64,000 nt of DNA from Candidatus Cloacimonadota bacterium (GTDB taxonomy: Bacteria > Muiribacteriota > UBA6191): positions 186,001 through 250,000 of the forward strand of contig JAGSHD010000003.1 of NCBI GenBank assembly GCA_023954715.1. The letters are read 5' to 3'. The translations under genes and the position numbers were made by a program. The number at the start of each line of letters is the position of its first letter. Positions within the stretch are counted from its first letter, which is position 1. Under the pieces are notes generated by a model. It searched no databases. It saw only the letters and a list, made by a program, of their open reading frames with translations, and was not told the DNA's origin. Shown here one piece after another: positions 18,032 to 27,548 of the stretch.

Positions 18032-20593
18032 ATGATAATTATGTTCAGAAGCGACTCACTACTTTCTCAAATACAGTTTTTTGTAACGATATTTTTTAGT
18101 GTATGTCTTATAGTTTTAATTAGTTTTGCTATCAAAACGGGAGTAGTAGATTACAATCATCTGAAGCAAAGAGCCCACTATCAAAACTTACAAATTATGG
18201 ATGATTTTGCAGCTAAGATTGATAGAGATTATCAAAAAATGGTAAGTGTTCTAAAAGAAAAAACTAAGTTTTATTCTTTGAAAAATATTAAATATTTACA
18301 AAGTAAAAATCATAGATTTGTAAACCGTTTAAACCGAGAGTATTTAATCCCTAGCGAATACAAAAAGTTTAAATCATCTGAGATTTCTATTCCAATAGAT
18401 ATGAAAGCACTTCAGCTAGAAAAAAGGTTTTATAACGAGCTCACAGAATGTTTAAAGGGTTTATTTGAAAATGGGCGCCTATGCAGTTATAAACCTCAAG
18501 AATTTTATAAAAATAAACCTATTTTTCAACAAATAGTGGACTTAAACCTAAAACTAATTGAGGATGACTCTAGTCGTGGATTGTATCTTAGTAAAGACGA
18601 CTTTAAAAAACTAGATCTTTTGGATGGAGTTGAGGATGATGGCTTCTATAATAAGGAGTTTATAAACAATTATAATCACGCTCTTGCTAAATTTGGTGTA
18701 GATTTATCTACCTGGGGAGTAATCGATACCACATCGGAACTAAAGCAAACTATCAGACCATTTTCGGAGTCATCTAAGAACCACTATTCTAAAAATGCTT
18801 CTATGCATTGGACAGAAACAGCGCTTAGGCGCTCTACTTTTAAGCTTGGTGAAGTGCCTCACGTTATTATGGATCATGTACAAAAGTTAGCCAATTTTAA
18901 CTTTGGACCTAATGCAAATCGTGTTACTAATTTTGGACTAACTGATATGTTATGGGAAGTTTTTCCATTAGATTTTTTTCATCCTAATTCAGAACGAGTT
19001 GCTCTTTATCCAAGTCATGTAATTTGTGTAAAATTAGATAAAAGTGCCCTATATAAATCTATTATTGCACGTTCTATTGCTCGATATCAATCACCCGTGG
19101 GTATTATTGTGAAGATAGGTGATGGTGCAGATTCAGTATATAGTGAGGTAAGGGATGGACATGTCTTGCAAGAAGTTTCAGAAAAACTTAAAAGTCGACA
19201 CAATATCAATGTAAACGAAGGCGAAATATACATACCAAGTATGGACATGCCAGAATGGCTAGAAGTATTACAAACTTATTCACATACTGACGCATTGATT
19301 CCTAAAGTACATAGTTTGGTTCATCCATTTTTAGGAAGACAGTATCTTTCTTATAGATATAGAAAAATAGATCAAACTTTTGCCGTAGCAGTTTATCAAT
19401 CAGAGTTGAGTATTCTAAAGTATTTTACTTTACGATGGGGAGTCGTATTGATTGTAATACTATGTTTATTTTTATACTTTAAAAGGATTTTGCAAGATGG
19501 GATAGAGTTTATAAGTCATTGTATAAACTCTATATTAATCACCAGTTTTGACCATCAAGAAAGTCAAGTTCAGGATAGTAAATCAGCTACATTGCAGGAG
19601 TTTGAAGATTTAAAAAAGGATATTAGAGTTTTTCAATCTACCAGTAAGGACAAGCTAGACTTAATGGATCTAGAACAAAGGCTTCACTCGATCCTCAATG
19701 TGGATAGGAAATCATTAAACTTCTATTTGAACGAGTTTTATTATGCATGTGCTGATACCTCAACACGGTTTCATTGGTTTTATGAAAAAACTATCAATTG
19801 TGTTCAGGATATTACTTTAGAGCCCAATGACGAATATAAGGATTTTGTATATTCCCAATTAGATACAAAAATAATAAACATTTGGTTTGAAACCAAGTTA
19901 AATCTTTCTGAGATTCGTACCATTCAAAATGGGCTCATAACTATTATAGAAAAGGCCTATTTTGAGTCAAAACTTATTGAAGCAGATCAGCTTCATTCAG
20001 ATCTTGTGCTTGCCCAAAAAATTCAAAAAGACCTTTTCTTGATATCCAGTTTTGAGGGACTATTTTCTAATCAATATGAGTTTTGTTTTGATGGGGATAA
20101 ACAGTTAAATTTTGACTTTGCAAATTATTCAACAAAACCATCTTCCGAATATTTTTATCACGCAAGCATTTTAAATAGCGGAATGGGAGTCGCTCTACAA
20201 ACTTGCCATATTAAGGCCTATTTAGAAGGGTTGATTGATATTTATGAAAGTCCTTTAGAGATTATGCAAAGATTAACTAACTTTGTTAATAATGAAGAGT
20301 TTTCTAATCTATATATATCAATAATAGTTGTTAAGGTTGAAGACCAACAAATTGAGTTATCGAGTGCGGGCCATGGTGGACTATATGACACAATTACCAA
20401 GGGGTTTCATAGTTGTCCTGTACCACCTATTGGTATAGCTCAACAATCAGACTTAAGTCAGTTAAACTTGAAGTCGCAAGGTCATAAATATAGTATCTAC
20501 GATCTTCAAACTCAGCTCACTCTAACTCTAAATCCGCAAGATTTCGATCTCACGACCTGCTCCATGTGCATTCATTTGGAGTGCAATTCATGA
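18032..20593 (+). CDS. Membrane-anchored degenerate SpoIIE/PP2C-like protein (pseudophosphatase)
   Basis: An 853-residue protein with a membrane segment at about 12-34, a large extracytoplasmic region to about 465, a second membrane segment at about 466-485, and a cytoplasmic part ending in a SpoIIE-like domain (about 645-853). The domain is recognised by AQKIQKDLF (661-669), LSSAGHGG (776-783) and PPIG, but the metal-binding aspartates of the active family (GDFYD, ADVSGKG, DGVTEA, DDITF) are missing: the aligned places read SEYFYH, ASILNSGMG and LTLTLNPQD. It is therefore probably a non-catalytic partner of the intact phosphatase encoded next. No good ribosome-binding site marks the start; the Met at 18041 is an alternative. 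Confidence 0.75.
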   Translation: MIIMFRSDSLLSQIQFFVTIFFSVCLIVLISFAIKTGVVDYNHLKQRAHYQNLQIMDDFAAKIDRDYQKMVSVLKEKTKFYSLKNIKYLQSKNHRFVNRLNREYLIPSEYKKFKSSEISIPIDMKALQLEKRFYNELTECLKGLFENGRLCSYKPQEFYKNKPIFQQIVDLNLKLIEDDSSRGLYLSKDDFKKLDLLDGVEDDGFYNKEFINNYNHALAKFGVDLSTWGVIDTTSELKQTIRPFSESSKNHYSKNASMHWTETALRRSTFKLGEVPHVIMDHVQKLANFNFGPNANRVTNFGLTDMLWEVFPLDFFHPNSERVALYPSHVICVKLDKSALYKSIIARSIARYQSPVGIIVKIGDGADSVYSEVRDGHVLQEVSEKLKSRHNINVNEGEIYIPSMDMPEWLEVLQTYSHTDALIPKVHSLVHPFLGRQYLSYRYRKIDQTFAVAVYQSELSILKYFTLRWGVVLIVILCLFLYFKRILQDGIEFISHCINSILITSFDHQESQVQDSKSATLQEFEDLKKDIRVFQSTSKDKLDLMDLEQRLHSILNVDRKSLNFYLNEFYYACADTSTRFHWFYEKTINCVQDITLEPNDEYKDFVYSQLDTKIINIWFETKLNLSEIRTIQNGLITIIEKAYFESKLIEADQLHSDLVLAQKIQKDLFLISSFEGLFSNQYEFCFDGDKQLNFDFANYSTKPSSEYFYHASILNSGMGVALQTCHIKAYLEGLIDIYESPLEIMQRLTNFVNNEEFSNLYISIIVVKVEDQQIELSSAGHGGLYDTITKGFHSCPVPPIGIAQQSDLSQLNLKSQGHKYSIYDLQTQLTLTLNPQDFDLTTCSMCIHLECNS

Positions 20594-23010
20594 AATCTCA
20601 ATCTTTATACGTTTACTTATTAACTTTAGTTTTTAAGTTTTTTGCTTGGATAGTCATATTACTTACTGCACTAGCATTTTATTATTTTATAAACTCATAT
20701 AATCGAAACTTAGGTGATTTCTATAACGAAGTCAATCATGTAGTTTTTGAAGAAGAACGAAAGTATGATCAGGAGATTAATAAACTTCAAAAATATTTGA
20801 TGTTTCGATTAAATAAGTTAGAAAAATCCATAAAGAAGAACATCAAAAATAAATGGATAGAAAAACTAAGCGATAAGGATTATAGGTATAAAAATAATAA
20901 ACTAGCATTGAGAGTGAAACGAAAACAAGTTTTAGAGCAAAAGTTTTTGTATAAATTTCAAAGGTTGTCAAAAGATCTAACTAAAAAATATAACTTTGTA
21001 GATCAGTCTAACATTCGAGTTACTTTTCATGATTTGGCCCTTGCAAATCACATGATGAATTTTTATAAGGCAGTGTCAGCAGATTCATCCAATTCCGTTA
21101 TTGCTACTATTAGTAATAAAACAACAAAAGAAAGTGTAGCTAATATTTTACCTAATATGTTCACAAATCTTTTTGCCCGCAGACTTTCTTACTCGGATAA
21201 AATTGACTTTTTATTTTCAGCTCCATCACGAGTGTTATTTAAAATTGATATCAATCCCCACGGAACAACTTTTCAAAAATTCAAATTTTTAAACAGGACT
21301 TTTTATATTTTTTATAGTGGTTTCACTGCAGCTAAGGGCAAGGAACAAAAAGTATTTAGTTCAGAAAACTTGAAACACATTAAATCTAAAAATAGATTCA
21401 TCGGCTTTTTGTCTTGTACAATCGATATGCAAAATATTTACAAGAGTTTCATGAACAAATTAGAAGGAGACTTGTGGAATCATACTTTGATTGACTCTTA
21501 CAACTATAAAACTGAGTTAAAGGCGATTATAGACTCTAAACAAAAAATCAATATTTTGAATGAGAATACACTACAGATAGTTAGAAAGGATGTTGAATTT
21601 TTACCTACCGTCATTGATAGTTTCAAAAATCGTAAAAACCTCAAGTTTTCATATGTTAACAAAGATGGACAAGAAATATATAACGCTTTACATTTTGATG
21701 GACTTCTCCAAAGTTTTGCTCATTTGTTTCAAATAGATTCTAATAAACTTTCTGCCCCTATATACAAAAATTTGAAATCCTTTTCGGTCTATACTTTGAT
21801 CGTATTTTTGACCTTGATAGGATTAGGATTTTTAGGTACTTTTTATCTTACTCGTCCTATATCTAGATTACGAGCCCTAATAGACGATTACAAAAATGAT
21901 TTTGACACCAAAAAGTTTACTACATTTAATCATGGCTCATCAGAAGTAAAAATGTTGAAGAACTCAATATTAAATCAAGTGAATTCAATTCATCGCCATA
22001 TAAGTATCATTAATGCGTTACATACAATGCACGATGCCATAGCACAAAAGTATTCTAAGGATAAATTTGATAGTTTAAGTTTTGATATTTTTGAAAGACT
22101 ATTCGATTCTGAACCTACACAAGATATTAGTGAGGTTTCATTTACTATTTCTTCGGATAGATCGAAAACTTACTTTAAAAGTTGCTCTTATTTAAATCGA
22201 GCCGAGCTACGTCCGTTTATCGAGCAATATCATTTTTATTACCAACGAGATGAACTACAAAACAAATATATGAGTTCTATTGTACAAAAAAAGCAATTTG
22301 AGCTCGCCGAAAAGGCCCAAAAAGATTTGATGCCAAAAAATGATATATCTAACAAGCATATCTGTAGTTTTTATAAAGCGGCTAGATTTCTTGGGGGAGA
22401 TTTTTACGATAACTTTGCAAAAGACCTTTATGAATATTACATAATAGCGGATGTATCAGGTAAAGGTCTTGCTGCATCTCTCTACGGATTGTTAGTAAAA
22501 TCATATTTAATGGCTCTTATGCAAAATACTGAAGATCTTTCTACGAGTGAGTTATTATCTAAACTCAATTATTATTTAGTAAAACAAAAAAAAGACACTT
22601 ACTTTTGTACCTTGTTTTTAGCTAAACTAAATCACGATACCAAAGTCTTAGAATATGCATCTGCAGGTCACAACAATATGATTGTAAAAAAGACTGAAAA
22701 AATCGAGTTTTTGAGCACCAAAGGATTACCAATAGGAATGATGGATATGGACCTTTATGAATCTAAAACTCATCAAATAGACGAAGGGTCTTTACTATTT
22801 TTATATACAGATGGTGTAACTGAAGCAGAAAATTCAGATTTAGATTTATACGGAGAAGACAAATTATATGATTTTTTGGAAACATTTCAGTACAATGATC
22901 CGTATCTTTTATCATCTAGGATAGAACAAGACTTAAATGAGTTTTGTGGCAGTGCTGATCAAAGTGATGATATTACATTCGTTAGTATCCAACTAGACAG
23001 ACAAGTATGA
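20590..23010 (+). CDS. Membrane-anchored SpoIIE/PP2C-type serine phosphatase with HAMP-like linker
   Basis: Start taken at the ATG overlapping the upstream stop (ATGA, 20590), with GGAG nine bases before; an earlier in-frame start at 20566 would add eight residues. The 806-residue protein has a membrane segment (about 14-35), a lysine-rich extracytoplasmic sensor region, a second membrane segment (about 399-420), a HAMP-like linker (TRPISRLRAL, 421-430), and an intact SpoIIE phosphatase domain: GDFYD (603-607), ADVSGKG (620-626), SAGHN, DGVTEA (741-746), SDDITF (792-797). It should remove phosphate from serine/threonine of a partner protein, classically an anti-sigma-factor antagonist; none is encoded nearby. 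Same layout as the preceding degenerate protein. Confidence 0.88.
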   Translation: MKSQSLYVYLLTLVFKFFAWIVILLTALAFYYFINSYNRNLGDFYNEVNHVVFEEERKYDQEINKLQKYLMFRLNKLEKSIKKNIKNKWIEKLSDKDYRYKNNKLALRVKRKQVLEQKFLYKFQRLSKDLTKKYNFVDQSNIRVTFHDLALANHMMNFYKAVSADSSNSVIATISNKTTKESVANILPNMFTNLFARRLSYSDKIDFLFSAPSRVLFKIDINPHGTTFQKFKFLNRTFYIFYSGFTAAKGKEQKVFSSENLKHIKSKNRFIGFLSCTIDMQNIYKSFMNKLEGDLWNHTLIDSYNYKTELKAIIDSKQKINILNENTLQIVRKDVEFLPTVIDSFKNRKNLKFSYVNKDGQEIYNALHFDGLLQSFAHLFQIDSNKLSAPIYKNLKSFSVYTLIVFLTLIGLGFLGTFYLTRPISRLRALIDDYKNDFDTKKFTTFNHGSSEVKMLKNSILNQVNSIHRHISIINALHTMHDAIAQKYSKDKFDSLSFDIFERLFDSEPTQDISEVSFTISSDRSKTYFKSCSYLNRAELRPFIEQYHFYYQRDELQNKYMSSIVQKKQFELAEKAQKDLMPKNDISNKHICSFYKAARFLGGDFYDNFAKDLYEYYIIADVSGKGLAASLYGLLVKSYLMALMQNTEDLSTSELLSKLNYYLVKQKKDTYFCTLFLAKLNHDTKVLEYASAGHNNMIVKKTEKIEFLSTKGLPIGMMDMDLYESKTHQIDEGSLLFLYTDGVTEAENSDLDLYGEDKLYDFLETFQYNDPYLLSSRIEQDLNEFCGSADQSDDITFVSIQLDRQV

Positions 23011-23051
23011 TGGTAAAACGCTTAAAAACTTTCACCCAAAAAGGGGACTGA

Positions 23052-25028
23052 ATGCCTATTGGACAAACAAAAACGTCGTTTATTAAGTCAATTTTTCGAT
23101 GTTTGATTTTTGTATTTCTTGTACAGTTTAGTTTTTCTCAGAGTTTGTTTCGGCAAGTACTATCAGAGCCAACATCGATTCCTAGTATAATCAAAAAGAA
23201 AGTTGCTGAGTTAGAAATATCTACAGATGCAAACTTTTTATCCTTAGATGCCTTTGAAGGTGTAGGAATAGCTGCAAACTACAAATATGTTGTAGAGCCT
23301 TCGTATAGTAAGGGTTACTTTACTAGGGTAGATAACTGGAGATTGAAAACATCACTTCTTCCAGGGGATATCTTACAAAATCTACTGAACTTTCCTTTGG
23401 CATTTGGTTTAGACAGTGATCGAGAGATATTATTTGTTCGTCAATTTAAAGACTCAATCAATGCACTGAAAGCAAAACCGCGTTTCATCAAGAGCCTGCC
23501 ATTGTCAGCAGAAAAGGCACTTGCTTTAAATACAGGTGATTTCGTTTCAATACCTGCGAGATTAAATTTATTTATTGAAGGAAAGGCCGGTATCTTATCT
23601 GCCTTAACTGAAACATCGATTTCCTCTCATTATCTAATCAGCGGTGAATTTACAATTCAAGTTTTAAGAATGCCTGGTAAAAAAGTCAGACTACGAATTA
23701 TCTCTGCCCTACGCAAAGAAATTCAAAAGTTAGGCGGTAATTTAGGCATGCATTTTAAAATGTTTGGACTGAACATCTTAAACAAACAAATTGATGCTGT
23801 TGCCCGTATGAATTTAGCTAGTTTTAAAATTACTGCAGAAAGTGGCCAATTGTACATGTCTGACTACATCATCGACTTAGCTAATCCTGAGTGTGTAGCA
23901 GCCTATAACAATATTTTGAAGCAATCCTATCGTTTTAAGTCTATGAACATATTAAAGGACTACTTTCTTAAAAAGTCTGTACATGAACAAGTTGTGCATG
24001 ACTTTACAGAGATTGAAAACTTTGCTAAAGAAGATTTCAATCGTGAAAACCCTAAGGTAATTAAAGTTTTTAAAGGCCTGAATCATTTTAAGCATAAAGC
24101 TGAAAAGTTTAAAGTTAGTTTGGGATTTTTTAGTTATAATGGCGGTAGTACGTATACACAAAACAAAATAACAAATTATACTGTAAGTAATAGACTATCA
24201 AGGTACCTGTTTACAAATTTCACACAATCTTATGACAGAAAGTTAGTGATGAGAGGTCGGGAGTCCATTGTAGACTCTGCGTCCGCTTTATTTGTAGTAG
24301 ATAGAAAAGATAAAATTCGAGGAATACGAGATATCAACTTTGGTCATTATCTACGAGATACCAATATGACCCCAAAGGAGCATAAGCGTCTTAGGGCCTA
24401 TATGAAGCAAAACTTACCACATGGTATTTATGCTTTACTAGAGCAAGATATGGGTCACCGAAATCAAAATATATTACGTCTATTGTTTAATTTCCAGGTA
24501 TATTTTCACAGAAAGGCTTTTTTCTCACTGAGTAATATTTCACTTCATACACTAAGTGAAAAGTTTGATGCATATGTTGAGAAATATAATTATAAACAAA
24601 AATTGATCTCTTATCATTTTAATCGAAAAAGAATGTTAAATGATCTAGTGGATGTATTTAGTCAAGGTCAGGTTGACGTTGATCTAAATGAGCAAATCAA
24701 GCAATCTATGAAACTTAAGGATAACTCTTTATTTAATGATATCGGTATTGGTTTTTTAATCAGCTTACTTGATAAAGATAAATTAGACGAGTACATTCAT
24801 GTGGCTATCTATAGTCGTGCCATGAGTGAAGAGGGCTTTAACTTTCATTGGGGTAGTGTCAAGCATTCCAAGCTATATAAGCACCTACAATATATGCAAT
24901 CTCTCATGAATGAAAGAACATTAGAGATCCGAGGAAGCGAAGAAGAACTTATCGCTGAGTCTGGTGGGTTTTCTGAAAAAGAATCTCAAAAGAAGCATGT
25001 TTTTCATGAACTTTATGGGGAAGAATAA
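23052..25028 (+). CDS. Exported protein of unknown function
   Basis: A 658-residue protein with an N-terminal hydrophobic signal sequence (about 13-30, ending FSFSQ), so it is probably periplasmic or outer-membrane associated. I recognise no domain. The middle contains beta-rich segments (IPARLNLFIEGKAG; GEFTIQVLRM) and a stretch reading YIIDLANPECVAAYNNIL; the rest is lysine-rich and mostly helical. The ATG has AAGGGGA in front and lies 41 bases after the phosphatase gene, so it probably belongs to the same operon. It may be an effector or envelope partner of that pair, but this is guesswork from position. Confidence 0.6.
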   Translation: MPIGQTKTSFIKSIFRCLIFVFLVQFSFSQSLFRQVLSEPTSIPSIIKKKVAELEISTDANFLSLDAFEGVGIAANYKYVVEPSYSKGYFTRVDNWRLKTSLLPGDILQNLLNFPLAFGLDSDREILFVRQFKDSINALKAKPRFIKSLPLSAEKALALNTGDFVSIPARLNLFIEGKAGILSALTETSISSHYLISGEFTIQVLRMPGKKVRLRIISALRKEIQKLGGNLGMHFKMFGLNILNKQIDAVARMNLASFKITAESGQLYMSDYIIDLANPECVAAYNNILKQSYRFKSMNILKDYFLKKSVHEQVVHDFTEIENFAKEDFNRENPKVIKVFKGLNHFKHKAEKFKVSLGFFSYNGGSTYTQNKITNYTVSNRLSRYLFTNFTQSYDRKLVMRGRESIVDSASALFVVDRKDKIRGIRDINFGHYLRDTNMTPKEHKRLRAYMKQNLPHGIYALLEQDMGHRNQNILRLLFNFQVYFHRKAFFSLSNISLHTLSEKFDAYVEKYNYKQKLISYHFNRKRMLNDLVDVFSQGQVDVDLNEQIKQSMKLKDNSLFNDIGIGFLISLLDKDKLDEYIHVAIYSRAMSEEGFNFHWGSVKHSKLYKHLQYMQSLMNERTLEIRGSEEELIAESGGFSEKESQKKHVFHELYGEE

Positions 25029-25165
25029 CTCCTTCATATAGATTGTGAGTTTTCAGGTACTATTTGAATTATACTCTCTAGCACTACTTCCCTTTTTATC
25101 AATTCCTTGAAAGTCTTGTATATTACTATTACACTTCCTCTAAAAAATTAATTTAAGGAATATAA

Positions 25166-26689
25166 ATGAAGTATTTTGCATGTCTACTATTGATGGTGGC
25201 AGTCACTTATTGTGATAATGGTGTATTGAAGTTTAAACTCACCCCAAAGGATGCCAAGGTTTATATTAATGGCAAGTTAAAGGGTAGCGCTAGTAATGTT
25301 TCATTGTTAGAGGCAAAACCAGGTGCTTATGTAATTCGTTTACAAAAAGGCTCCCAGTCTAAGCGAAAAAAATATACAGTTCAGTCTAATAAAGTGACTA
25401 ATGTGAAAATGTCTCTTGGTTCGAAGAAAAACAAATCCGTTATTAAACCTATTAAATCAAGTTATGGATACATACAAATCGATACGATTCCACAAGGAAT
25501 AGATGTTTTTGTTTCGGGACAATTTGTGGGTAAAAGCCCAGTAAAACAAGTTAAAGTGATGAGTGGTGTCCATAAGCTTGATTTTAAGGATTCTAATAAG
25601 CTTTACAAAGACTACACACAAAATATAAAGGTAAAAAAGTTTGATCAGCGTAAGTTAAAGTTTTACATGCTACCTGGCAGAGCAAAACTATTTATGGTCG
25701 GTGAAGGCAAGGGTAGAGTTTTGATTAATGGAACTCTGAGTAACGACACGGTACCTGGGGTAGTTAACGTACCAACAGGGGATGTTTTTATCGAAATAGA
25801 AGGTGACAAAAAAGGGTATAATCATCACTTCAATTTAAAAAATGACCAAGAGTTCGAAGTCAAATATATTTTAACTCCAGATAAACAAATTGACATTAAA
25901 AACGATACTCTAAAAAGCATGAACATGATTAAAATCCCAGCTGGAGCGTTTTATATGGGCGCCAACAAAGGTGAAAGATTTCGTGGAAAAGATGAAACAC
26001 CCCAACATAAAGTTACAATAAGCAAACCTTTTTTGATGGGGAAATACGAAGTAACACAAAAACAATTCAAAATGGTTATGGGCTATAACCCAAGTCCTAT
26101 AAAGGCAGATAATCTACCCGTAGATAATGTGAGTTGGTTGGATGCGCAACGATTTATAATTCGACTAAATACAAGGGTTGGATGTAAGTATCCTGATACC
26201 TTACAATCCATTGATAAGTATGGCATCAACGCTGTAGCTAAAGGATGCTTTAGGCTCCCCACAGAAGCAGAATGGGAGTATGCAGCTCGTGCAGGGACAA
26301 AAACAATCTTTCACTTTGGAGATAGTCTAGGAGCTGCTCAAGCTAACTTTCACACAATATATCCTTATGGAAATGCAATAGCGGTAGAGCGCAAAAATAA
26401 AGCCTTTAAAGTAGGTAGTTTTATGCCAAACAAATTTGGTTTGTATGATATGCATGGTAATGTCTGGGAATGGTGTCATGATTGGTATGATGAAGACTCG
26501 TATGTTAAAAGTTTCTATCGGGGTTCAGCTAACAAAGATCCTGTCAACACAAAAAAAGCATATAAGCGTGTTATTCGCGGTGGCGGTTTTGGCACTAATG
26601 GTAAATACCTAAGATCCGCCAACAGAGATAAAAATAGAGACAAGACCAGAAGTACAAGTTACGGATTTCGATTGGTAGCTGTAGAGTAA
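25166..26689 (+). CDS. Exported PEGA-repeat / SUMF1 (FGE-sulfatase fold) protein
   Basis: A 507-residue protein with a signal-like start (1-15), two or three PEGA-like beta domains (about 18-85, 100-170 with IPQGIDVFVSGQFVGKSP, 171-237), then a formylglycine-generating-enzyme fold (about 252-507): MIKIPAGAFYMG (254-265), the EVTQKQF segment, FRLPTEAEWEYAARAG (362-377), GNVWEW (431-436), RGGGF, and a final GFRLV. The cysteines used by true formylglycine-generating enzymes are absent (the aligned stretch is GGGFGTNGKYLRSANR), and no sulfatase is nearby, so it more likely binds a ligand than modifies a sulfatase. AAGGAAT precedes the ATG. PEGA domains are typical of surface-associated proteins. 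Confidence 0.88.
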   Translation: MKYFACLLLMVAVTYCDNGVLKFKLTPKDAKVYINGKLKGSASNVSLLEAKPGAYVIRLQKGSQSKRKKYTVQSNKVTNVKMSLGSKKNKSVIKPIKSSYGYIQIDTIPQGIDVFVSGQFVGKSPVKQVKVMSGVHKLDFKDSNKLYKDYTQNIKVKKFDQRKLKFYMLPGRAKLFMVGEGKGRVLINGTLSNDTVPGVVNVPTGDVFIEIEGDKKGYNHHFNLKNDQEFEVKYILTPDKQIDIKNDTLKSMNMIKIPAGAFYMGANKGERFRGKDETPQHKVTISKPFLMGKYEVTQKQFKMVMGYNPSPIKADNLPVDNVSWLDAQRFIIRLNTRVGCKYPDTLQSIDKYGINAVAKGCFRLPTEAEWEYAARAGTKTIFHFGDSLGAAQANFHTIYPYGNAIAVERKNKAFKVGSFMPNKFGLYDMHGNVWEWCHDWYDEDSYVKSFYRGSANKDPVNTKKAYKRVIRGGGFGTNGKYLRSANRDKNRDKTRSTSYGFRLVAVE

Positions 26690-26705
26690 GATCTAACTTA
26701 AGAAT

Positions 26706-27521
26706 TTATTTTGAATTGATTAGATCTCTGATAATCCCACCTAACTTTTGGTTTCCTAGGTGAGTTAGGTGACACAGATCAGTAAACAAATGACGGTCAT
26801 CGTTGTCAAAGTGCTCTTGCAAGTCAATAGCATTCAAATGAGATAGCTCTTTGTTAATGAAATCTCGACTGTTTTTAAAATCAATTTCGTTTAGATGTTT
26901 ATTTTGTTGATTGAAAATTTCAACTTCTTCCAAAGATTTGATTTTTTGTGGACTGAGATAGGGCTGGTGTAATACCAGTAGACGATTGTTTATAGCTAAG
27001 GACTTTAGTCTTTTAACTTGCTTTGAGTAATCTTTTTCATCAAAAGTATTTTTGTAGCCGTGAGTGAGCTTATACACAACTTTTACAACAAATAGACTGT
27101 GTGAGATAATATATAACTTATCTAGTATCTGATTTCTTTTACTTTGTCTTATTTTAATATTTTTTGTTAGAAATGCATCATTGAAACCAGTAATAAAAAG
27201 GATCGTTTTATTATGTGGATCTAAATTTGTAATTGAGTTGATTTCATCTTCTAAGGTGAAACCTTCTTGGCATAGATTGAATGAGTCTTTGTTTAGTAAA
27301 ACATCAAGGGTGTTTTTAGGATCCAGAGTTCCATAAGAACAAGCGACAGATCCACCCGATAAAACAAGGTCAAAGTTATCTGGTTTTATAAACTTTTGTT
27401 TTGGTGTTTGAGCTAACTCTATACTACCTTTACTATAATGAATGGTTTGTTTATAAACAGGAAAAAATAAACCATATTGTACATAGTGATGAAAGCGTGT
27501 GAAAAACTCACAAGCGATCAA
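26706..27521 (-). CDS. SGNH/GDSL-like hydrolase, 5' end out of frame across a T10 run
   Basis: The readable frame gives 271 residues from a TTG at 27521. SGNH blocks are visible: LSGGSVA (54-60, nucleophile Ser58), TGFND (111-115, Asn114), and the catalytic DLCH pair (Asp248, His251). The family hydrolyses esters, often on exported glycans or lipids. No good start exists in this frame: it is open back to a stop at 27549-27551 with only rare codons. In the next frame an ATG at 27562 begins MSKAKNFFISAFFF and would join the reading frame exactly if the run of ten T (27520-27529 on the coding strand) had eleven. That would supply a membrane anchor. It follows the MFS gene, overlapping it by 14 bases if the ATG is real. 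Either an assembly error or slippage. Confidence 0.7.
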   Translation of the reverse strand: MIACEFFTRFHHYVQYGLFFPVYKQTIHYSKGSIELAQTPKQKFIKPDNFDLVLSGGSVACSYGTLDPKNTLDVLLNKDSFNLCQEGFTLEDEINSITNLDPHNKTILFITGFNDAFLTKNIKIRQSKRNQILDKLYIISHSLFVVKVVYKLTHGYKNTFDEKDYSKQVKRLKSLAINNRLLVLHQPYLSPQKIKSLEEVEIFNQQNKHLNEIDFKNSRDFINKELSHLNAIDLQEHFDNDDRHLFTDLCHLTHLGNQKLGGIIRDLINSK

Positions 27522-27529
27522 AAAAAAAA
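27520..27529 (-). other. Homopolymer (T10 on coding strand) at the apparent frameshift
   Basis: Ten A bases in a row on the plus strand. One more base would fuse the upstream ATG frame (27562) to the SGNH hydrolase frame and give an N-terminal hydrophobic anchor. Runs of this length are prone to polymerase slippage and to sequencing error. Confidence 0.6.
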
Positions 27530-27548
27530 GGCTGATATAAAAAAGTTT

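Noticed and set aside
25166-26689. True formylglycine-generating enzyme
   Set aside because: The catalytic cysteines are absent and no sulfatase gene is in the window.
26689-26727. AGATCTAA / TTAGATCT inverted repeat between the SUMF1-like and SGNH genes
   Set aside because: Eight-base arms with a long spacer and no T tract; it overlaps both gene ends and is weak as a terminator.
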